From positions 73,231 through 137,230 of the forward strand of contig NZ_JACHFK010000013.1 of NCBI RefSeq assembly GCF_014201805.1: 64,000 bases of DNA, written 5' to 3'. Below are positions 58,753 through 64,000 of this stretch, in pieces. Position numbers and translations under genes: made by a program. Source of the stretch: Deinococcus metalli. Its GTDB lineage: Bacteria; Deinococcota; Deinococci; Deinococcales; Deinococcaceae. Position 1 is the first letter of the stretch. Each line of letters starts with the position of its first letter. The notes under the pieces are model-generated. The model made no database searches. It worked only from the letters and a program-made list of their open reading frames with translations, and was not told the DNA's origin.

Positions 58753-59769
58753 ATGCCAGATGATCTGAGAGGGCCAGGGGAGCTCCAGATTTACCGGGGT
58801 GACCTCCTGGCCCTCACCCGCGAATGGACCACCCTCCACGATGACGAGCTGCGCCGCCGGGCTGTTCGGGCGGCCGGCGACAAGGACATCGCGGTGCTCG
58901 TCAGCCTGACCACCGCCCACCTGAGTCACGCTGGCGGCTCCGGGGTGCTCACCAGTCCGCATACCGTCAAAGCCTACGAACTCGGCGTGCGGCAGTTCCT
59001 GGCGTGGGCTGAGGGGCAGGCGGTCAATCTCCTGCGCCCCGGACGGCATGACGGTCAGTCGTACGTCAATGCCCTGCTGGCGGCCGGCCGGGCTCCTGCC
59101 GGCGTCTCGCTGCGTGTCGCGGCCGCGAATGCCCTGTACCGCGCGCTGCGCTGGGCCGGCGCCACCGAGGCGCTGCCGTTCCAGGACGTCACCGTCCCGG
59201 TCGACCGCACCCCCGGCATCATCAAGCGGCCGCCGTACACCGAAGACGAGCTGCATGACGTGCTGCGGGTCGCGGACGTGCAGGCCCGGTTTCTGTTGCT
59301 TCTCACCGCCCACGGGGGGCTGCGGATCAGTGAGGCCCTGAAGCTGAAGTGGGACGACCTCGATGGTGCCGCCCGGCGCTTGACCGTCACCGCCGGCAAG
59401 GGCCGCAAGACCCGCGTCGTGGCCATGAGCACCAGCCTGGGACGGGCGGCCCGCGAGTACCGCGCGGTGTACGGGCCGGGCGGGCAGGAACAGGTCGACC
59501 GCAACCGCACGACCCCGATCGACCGGGTGTTCCGCTTTGCCGATTCGGAGACGGCGCGGTATCACCTGAAGAAGGCCTTCGGGCAGGCCGGCGTGACGTT
59601 CCGGGGGTTTCATCCAGGGCGCAAGTACGCGGGGACACGGCTGCTCCAGCAGGTCAAGGACTTCGGCCGGGTGGCCGCGCACCTGGGGCACGAGAGCGTC
59701 GACACGACGAGAAAAGGCTACGCCGCGCTCGCGGTGGACGACCTCAAAGACGACTTGGCTGGGTGGTAG
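58753..59769 (+). CDS. Tyrosine recombinase (XerC/D-like)
   Basis: A 338-residue integrase/resolvase with Arg in HGGLRISEALKL, Lys in GKGRKTRVV, HPGRKYAGTRLL (HxxR), LGHESVDTTRKGYAAL (His and Tyr). The N-terminal SAM-like domain is about residues 65-150. CATAAT lies 7 nt before the ATG at 58753, so it is leaderless. It may resolve plasmid dimers or mobilise the defence island; it is not related to the Tn554-like pair. Confidence 0.82.
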   Translation: MPDDLRGPGELQIYRGDLLALTREWTTLHDDELRRRAVRAAGDKDIAVLVSLTTAHLSHAGGSGVLTSPHTVKAYELGVRQFLAWAEGQAVNLLRPGRHDGQSYVNALLAAGRAPAGVSLRVAAANALYRALRWAGATEALPFQDVTVPVDRTPGIIKRPPYTEDELHDVLRVADVQARFLLLLTAHGGLRISEALKLKWDDLDGAARRLTVTAGKGRKTRVVAMSTSLGRAAREYRAVYGPGGQEQVDRNRTTPIDRVFRFADSETARYHLKKAFGQAGVTFRGFHPGRKYAGTRLLQQVKDFGRVAAHLGHESVDTTRKGYAALAVDDLKDDLAGW

Positions 59770-59870
59770 TCCGATTGGCGCAGTCGCGTACAGGGTGCCA
59801 CTTGAAAGAATAGAGCTGGAGTGGGCGCCGCGTTCACGCAGTTGCCCAGAAATGCATCGGCGTACGCGCG

Positions 59871-59876
59871 TATCCT
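59871..59876 (+). promoter_or_regulatory. -10 box of leaderless NTase promoter
   Basis: TATCCT lies 6 nt before the ATG at 59883, supporting that start for the frameshifted gene. Confidence 0.45.
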
Positions 59877-59882
59877 GCGTCT

Positions 59883-60636
59883 ATGCCAGAGAGTGACGAC
59901 TACCTAAGGTCTGTACTCAACAAATACCCCCCCGGTCCAATGCTCAGTCGGCTGCAATCATGGTCAAAGCAGACGTGGACAGAAATTTTCAGGATCTAGA
60001 CAGCTCTTTCTATTCAGGATCATATGCGAAGGGAACAGCCGTGTGCACATGGCGGGGCGCGGTTCAGACGTCGACATCTTCCTCTCCGTTCGGTCCAGCA
60101 GTACCCTTTCAGATATCTATGAAGCGGCGTATAGCTTCGCTGCCAGCAGGAATTGGCAGCCTAAACGCCAAAACGTTTCGATTGGCGTGATTCACAGTGG
60201 GTATGACATAGATTTGGTTCCCGGTCGGATCATCCCCGGCTATCAGAATTTTCATAACCTCCATGTCCGAAAGACTGGCACCTGGCAGCAGACCAACGTG
60301 TCGCAGCACGTTCGAATCGTCTCTCAATCTGGTCGACTGGACGAAATCCGCCTTCTGAAAATCTGGCGAAACCTTCATGGGCTTGACTTCACTTCTTTTT
60401 TCCTTGAGCTATTCGCGTTGGAGGCGTTGAGTGGCCGGTCGTATAACAACCTTGCAGACAATTTCTGGTATCTCCTGGGAGAAATCGAGGCCAGAATTAC
60501 CAGTACAGTGATCATCGACCCCGCGAATAGCAACAACAGAATCTCAGATTCAATGACGCCAGCCGAAAAAGTTCGGGTGCGGGATCAAGCCCGCGCATCC
60601 AGGGGCCTTCAGTCCTGGAATCAGGTGGTCTGGTGA
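59883..60636 (+). pseudogene. CD-NTase-like gene with two frameshifts
   Basis: A nucleotidyltransferase split over three frames. Frame 1 starts MPESDDYLRSVLNKYPP; after a C7 run (59929-59935) the reading must gain one base to continue NAQSAAIMVKADVDRNFQDL and SSFYSGSYAKGTAV; after GTGTG near 60040 it must shift again to give HMAGRGSDVDIFLSV and SGYDIDLVPGR. Reassembled, it has GS, DxD and a third Asp. It could be a real pseudogene, a phase-variable gene (C-run), or a base-call error. The DUF6602 gene overlaps its stop as GTGA. Confidence 0.72.
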
Positions 60637-61436
60637 GCGGGCCTGGCCGTCTGGAGGATATTTACGCCGCGGTGAACACGAGGTTCGTGGCCGAGTTGAG
60701 CGCCGCGCAGAATGCGCTTCAGCATCCGACGATGAAGGGGGACACGACCGAGGCGCAGTGGATCGAGGTGCTGTCCACACACCTCCCAGCGCGCTACCGC
60801 GTGGGCACCGGGCAAATCATCGATCACCGTGGAGCGGTCAGCCAGCAGATTGACGTTGTGATCTATGACCGTACATACACCCCCCTGCTCTACAGCCAGC
60901 AGGGCGCCCAGTACATTCCAGTCGAGTCTGTGTATGCCGTGTTCGAGGTCAAGCAGAACCTCTCAAAGGCGCACATCCACTATGCGCAGGACAAAGTCAA
61001 ATCGGTTCGGGCGTTGGACCGAACCTCGGCCCCGATCTACAGTGCAAACGGGCCAGTGCCGGCCCGTCCGCTCTTTTCTATCGTGGGTGGCCTCCTGACG
61101 TACCAGTCTGATTACACGCCGAGCTTGAGTGATGCCATGGTCGCTGCCCACTCCCTTGCCCAGGAGGACCGGCTCGACCTGGGCTGCGTTGCCGCGGACG
61201 TGGCATACGCGTTCAGTTTCGCTAGTACTGGGTCGATCGCCATGACCACGTCTGCCAAGGCGCCTGTGGTCGCCTTCTTCCTGATGTTGCTCGAGCGCCT
61301 CTCCTCTCTCGCGACTGTGCCGGCGATCGATTACGGCAAGTACCTGACGTTTTTCGAGTGCCAGACCGTCCCCCATCCTGGGGACGAAACCACACCCCTT
61401 CCTGAAATACACGCCAGCGGCTCTCCTCAGGAGTAA
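60633..61436 (+). CDS. DUF6602 nuclease-like protein
   Basis: A 267-residue protein of the DUF6602 type: E40, then RYRVGTGQIIDHRGAVSQQI, DVVIYDR (Asp 74) and YAVFEVKQNL (E105, K107), which together look like a PD-(D/E)xK site. The GTG at 60633 overlaps the frameshifted NTase gene, so a nucleotide-signal/effector pairing is likely in the intact ancestor. The second half is helical. Confidence 0.72.
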   Translation: MSGPGRLEDIYAAVNTRFVAELSAAQNALQHPTMKGDTTEAQWIEVLSTHLPARYRVGTGQIIDHRGAVSQQIDVVIYDRTYTPLLYSQQGAQYIPVESVYAVFEVKQNLSKAHIHYAQDKVKSVRALDRTSAPIYSANGPVPARPLFSIVGGLLTYQSDYTPSLSDAMVAAHSLAQEDRLDLGCVAADVAYAFSFASTGSIAMTTSAKAPVVAFFLMLLERLSSLATVPAIDYGKYLTFFECQTVPHPGDETTPLPEIHASGSPQE

Positions 61437-61455
61437 TTCTCGAAACACACATGTC

Positions 61456-61466
61456 TCAAAACACTG
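61456..61466 (+). repeat. Partition repeat, partial copy
   Basis: TCAAAACACTG, the first 11 bases of the repeat at 62230-62249, upstream of parA. The rest diverges. Confidence 0.4.
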
Positions 61467-61511
61467 GCATATCGAGGTGCCGGCATCTCAGGATTTTAAA
61501 TCCCAGACACA

Positions 61512-61531
61512 CTGGTGTTGCTGTGTTTTGA
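61512..61531 (-). repeat. Partition repeat, copy 1
   Basis: Reverse copy of TCAAAACACTGCAACACCAG with one mismatch (19/20), directly upstream of the parA -10 box. Candidate centromere/operator element. Confidence 0.6.
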
Positions 61532-61536
61532 TGTGT

Positions 61537-61542
61537 TAGAAT
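61537..61542 (+). promoter_or_regulatory. -10 box of leaderless parA promoter
   Basis: TAGAAT, 6 nt before the GTG at 61549. A repeat element covers 61512-61531 just upstream, so ParA or its partner probably binds there and autoregulates. Confidence 0.55.
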
Positions 61543-61548
61543 TCCAGT

Positions 61549-62133
61549 GTGATAAGGATCAGTTTGCTGTCCCGCAAAGGCGGCGTCGGGAAAACGTTGT
61601 GCAGCATGGGACTCGCTCAGGTTCTGGCCGAGCGGCACCAGGTCGCGGTGCTGGACCTCGACCCAGAAGGCTCTGCCCGGGCGTGGGCCAACGATGCGAA
61701 CGCCCAGGGCATTCCCCTTCCCTACCACGTCTACGGACCCGTCGAGGCTGCCATGCGGCTGGACGCCGACTACCTGATCGTCGATACCCCGCCAAACGAT
61801 CCGAAAACCCTTGCGGCCACAGCCAAGGTGTCGGATGTCATCCTGGTGCCCATTCAGCCAGGCAAAGGGGAAATTGATCGTCTCGAGCCCACCATGGATG
61901 TGCTGCGCGATGGTCACTTCAAGGACGGCGCCCGTTTGGGCCTGCTGCTGAATTACATCGAGCACGACAATCTGAGTGCCGCGATGCCACAGGCGCTGGA
62001 GCAGCTCAACTACCCGCTGGTCGCAACCATCAGGAAGTCGGTCGAGTACCGCCGGGCGTTCGGCGCGCTGATCCCGGCACCGCTGCTCAGCCCGTTCCGC
62101 CAGGCACTCACGGAGGTGGGCATCGATGCCTAA
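61549..62133 (+). CDS. parA: ParA partition ATPase
   Basis: A 194-residue deviant-Walker ATPase, the short ParF/type Ib size. Walker A KGGVGKT (10-16), Walker A' VLDLDPEGSA, Walker B YLIVDTPPN. It moves plasmid DNA over the nucleoid. The start is a GTG behind TAGAAT. It overlaps its partner by 8 nt. Confidence 0.9.
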   Translation: MIRISLLSRKGGVGKTLCSMGLAQVLAERHQVAVLDLDPEGSARAWANDANAQGIPLPYHVYGPVEAAMRLDADYLIVDTPPNDPKTLAATAKVSDVILVPIQPGKGEIDRLEPTMDVLRDGHFKDGARLGLLLNYIEHDNLSAAMPQALEQLNYPLVATIRKSVEYRRAFGALIPAPLLSPFRQALTEVGIDA

Positions 62134-62395
62134 GCCCAACCCCAAGACGGACCTTAGTGGCCTGCTGGGGGCCGCCACCCGTGCCAAGGACATCGAGCGG
62201 CCGCGGATCGAGGATGAAACACCAGTACCTCAAAACACTGCAACACCAGAATTTCAGGAAAGGCGGGTCAACGTGGCGGTGCGGGAATCTGTCCATAAAC
62301 CGCTGCGCTTATACTCGGTCAAGTCCGGGCGGCAGGTGCGGGATCTGGTCGAGGAGGCCGTCGAACGGTACCTCAAGGACGTTGGAGAACTGTAA
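62126..62395 (+). CDS. ParA partner, ribbon-helix-helix protein
   Basis: An 89-residue protein. N-terminus is flexible (PKPNPKTDLSGLLGAATRAK); the C-terminus is an RHH/CopG-like fold (RRVNVAVRESVHKPLRLYSV then GRQVRDLVEEAVERYLKD). This is the ParG/CBP layout of type Ib partition systems: it binds centromere repeats and stimulates ParA. The repeat at 62230-62249 lies inside the gene. Confidence 0.78.
   Translation: MPKPNPKTDLSGLLGAATRAKDIERPRIEDETPVPQNTATPEFQERRVNVAVRESVHKPLRLYSVKSGRQVRDLVEEAVERYLKDVGEL
62230..62249 (+). repeat. Partition repeat, copy 2
   Basis: TCAAAACACTGCAACACCAG, forward, within the RHH gene. It encodes part of the flexible linker there. Confidence 0.6.
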
Positions 62396-62435
62396 GGTCG
62401 CCAGGTCTCACGCTCGTGATGTCTTGAAACACACG

Positions 62436-62465
62436 TTCTGAGCAACACCCGTGTGTTGCTCAGAA
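62436..62465. terminator. Hairpin after the par operon
   Basis: TTCTGAGCAACAC / GTGTTGCTCAGAA, perfect 13-bp stem with loop CCGT, 40 nt after the RHH stop. No T-tract follows; it may also be a protein-binding site. Confidence 0.5.
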
Positions 62466-63308
62466 TGGCTCTCATGGCCCGCTCGTGGAGGCCATTGACG
62501 CAGCGCCGCCCATCCTGGCCCGACATGCGGCCGAACCCGTGGACGTCACCAGCCCGCCGCTCGTCAAGACCGAACGACCCTCTGGCAAGTCGGCTTCCTC
62601 TGCCCACCGCCCCGCTGCGCTGACATGGGCCGGTCTGGCCACACTCTTTCCAACTGTCGCGTCGGGGGTCCCGTCTTCGCACGGACGGTGACCTCGTGAG
62701 CATGCCGTCCGTGGTCACTCACCGCGCCCGTAACACCGCACCTTCAGATCATGGTACGTGGGTGACCACCGCTCAACCGACGTTGGGTGGACAGGGCACC
62801 CAGGATGATGCAGAGCCATGACACTGAAATGTTAGCGCGCGGATCGGTGAGCACATCCGGCCTTCGATGTTTCTAGACTTCAGAACACTGCAACATCACA
62901 ACATAGGATTGCCCTGGCGGGGCGTTGCCATGATGCTGAGCGCTACACCGGAACCCACCCGCAGTGTGCTGCCAGCATCTGACACCACCGCCGGGAGCGG
63001 TGGGCATCTGTACCCCGAGCGGAACCGAACGTGCGCGAACAATAGCCAATGTTCCACAACCTGACGGTACCCACACATTCGTGTCCCGCAATCCTGATGT
63101 CTCACAACATCAGAACATCACGGTACTGGTGGTGTCCGTCAGGGCCTGAGCGCGTTTGATGGCGCACTGTCCCCACCGCGGGTCTGGAGCGACGTGCGAG
63201 GTGCCCACCAGCAGGCCCGCCGTGAGCCAGTGCCCCGGCCCAGACCGCGTGCCGACGTCGACAGCCCGATTGAATCTCAGGCCTCGCGTGGATGACCGTA
63301 CGTGTCGC
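62466..63308. other. 843-bp non-coding region right of par genes
   Basis: Holds the repeat at 62880 and a dyad (CTGATGT / ACATCAG, 63094-63113). I see no convincing gene. It could contain the centromere or part of an origin, but no initiator gene or classic iteron array is seen. Confidence 0.4.
62880..62899 (+). repeat. Partition repeat, copy 3
   Basis: TCAGAACACTGCAACATCAC matches the repeat in 17 of 20 positions. A weaker relative follows at 63102-63121. Confidence 0.5.
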
Positions 63309-63980
63309 TCAGAAGGTCGAGGAAAGCGATTCGTCTTCTGAGCGTGGCGGCAGAGGAGGTTGAAGATACGCCACACCAGCATCCGACCTGGCGCTGAATG
63401 ACTCCCTGACGATGTCCGCAGCGGCCTGCATCGGCGGCAGACCGATGTAGGCCTGCCGGAGAGTGGGAAGCTGGTCGGATTCCTCGGGGGTCAGAAGCGC
63501 GGCCAGGGTCAGGAGGTCGAGTGCATGTTTGCGGGCATACGCCGGCCTTGGCCCGAGGTCGCGCTTCCCCCGGTGCTCGTCAGCGAAGGCGTGAAGTTTC
63601 ATCAGCATCAGCGTGAAGGGATGGGGGAGCGTGACACGGCCCGTGCGGTGTTGACCGTCCGTGCCCGATCCCCCGACATCAAACGTGAGGCCTGGTGCAT
63701 CCAAGGCAATGAGTTCCGGCGTGGCATATGCATGCAGGGACGGCTCACCAGGCGCATGCTTGGTCGCGCCGACTCGCATGGCATTGACCTTCACTGCGCC
63801 TGCGTCCGGGCCTGGCAGCGGGGACAGGAAATCAACCTTGACTTCCTGACCGTTGGGTCCACTGCTGCCGGATTTGACGAACTGAAAATACGGAACCTTG
63901 ACCGTTGTCGTTGGCGGCCTAAAAATGGAACTTCCGCACATTTGATGATGGGAATTTAGCTGAGGCGCACCATCGGTCAT
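63309..63980 (-). CDS. Nucleotidyltransferase-like protein, probably truncated
   Basis: A 223-residue frame. KVDFLSPLPG and PHPFTLMLMKLHAFADEHRG, then YARKHALDLLTLAALLTPEE, resemble the C-terminal part of AbiEii/MNT-like nucleotidyltransferases. The N-terminal Gly-Ser/DxD region is absent, and an in-frame stop lies at about 63989, so the 5' part may have been lost or shifted out of frame. The window ends 20 nt further. Low certainty. Confidence 0.45.
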   Translation of the reverse strand: MTDGAPQLNSHHQMCGSSIFRPPTTTVKVPYFQFVKSGSSGPNGQEVKVDFLSPLPGPDAGAVKVNAMRVGATKHAPGEPSLHAYATPELIALDAPGLTFDVGGSGTDGQHRTGRVTLPHPFTLMLMKLHAFADEHRGKRDLGPRPAYARKHALDLLTLAALLTPEESDQLPTLRQAYIGLPPMQAAADIVRESFSARSDAGVAYLQPPLPPRSEDESLSSTF

Positions 63981-64000
63981 GGACTTTCAGGCGTTCCTGC

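Noticed and set aside
62466..63308. Replication origin with iterons
   Set aside because: Repeats are too few and spaced for an iteron array and no Rep gene is present in the window.
1..64000. CRISPR arrays, tRNA or rRNA genes
   Set aside because: No regular spacer-repeat array and no tRNA/rRNA sequence recognised.

Overview
The window looks like a high-GC plasmid or large genomic island of a Deinococcus-type bacterium. The main evidence is the promoter architecture. At least a dozen genes start 5-7 nt after a TANNNT -10 box with no room for a Shine-Dalgarno sequence, i.e. leaderless transcripts, which are typical of Deinococcus. The ParA/ribbon-helix-helix partition pair near the right end, flanked by copies of a shared repeat, suggests plasmid replication or maintenance.

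Layout. (1) 84-5800: arsenic/oxyanion resistance, with two ArsR regulators, a DUF6428 protein, an MFS exporter, a TauE/SafE exporter, two LMW-phosphatase-type arsenate reductases, an aquaglyceroporin and a metallophosphatase. (2) 6136-21464: a heavy-metal and copper island with SCO1, two CDF exporters, DUF305, a DUF3105 lipoprotein, LspA, a LysM-M23 peptidase, a P1B ATPase, a glutaredoxin-like protein, ZIP, an NRAMP-like protein, Lnt, CopC, CopD and a CadC-type sensor. The lspA and cadA promoters are near-identical. (3) 21585-31400: accessory genes, including a LysE-type exporter, an IS5-family element, an ADP-ribosylglycohydrolase, a GNAT, and several small XRE regulators set divergently from uncharacterised proteins around strong palindromes.

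(4) 31900-61440: a dense defence island. CBASS I is a CD-NTase, E2-E1 (Cap2) and JAMM (Cap3) with no effector beside it. It is followed by a Tn554-like two-recombinase module, then a Schlafen-AlbA protein and a CoiA-like/unknown gene pair. CBASS II is complete: CD-NTase, Cap2, a diverged Cap3 and a Cap4-like SAVED nuclease. Next come an orphan Cap4-like SAVED nuclease, a Septu-like ATPase-HNH pair extended by a patatin lipase, an ABC-three-component set (nuclease, small middle component, zinc-hook SMC ATPase), a tyrosine recombinase, and a frameshifted CD-NTase-like gene coupled to a DUF6602 nuclease-like gene. (5) 61440-63100: ParA, its RHH partner and repeated TCAAAACACTGCAACACCAG-like elements, then a nucleotidyltransferase-like ORF at the right edge.

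Genes within operons are mostly coupled by 4-nt (ATGA/GTGA) or 8-nt overlaps, and many starts were set by those overlaps. Functions rest on motif recognition by eye; no database search was possible.
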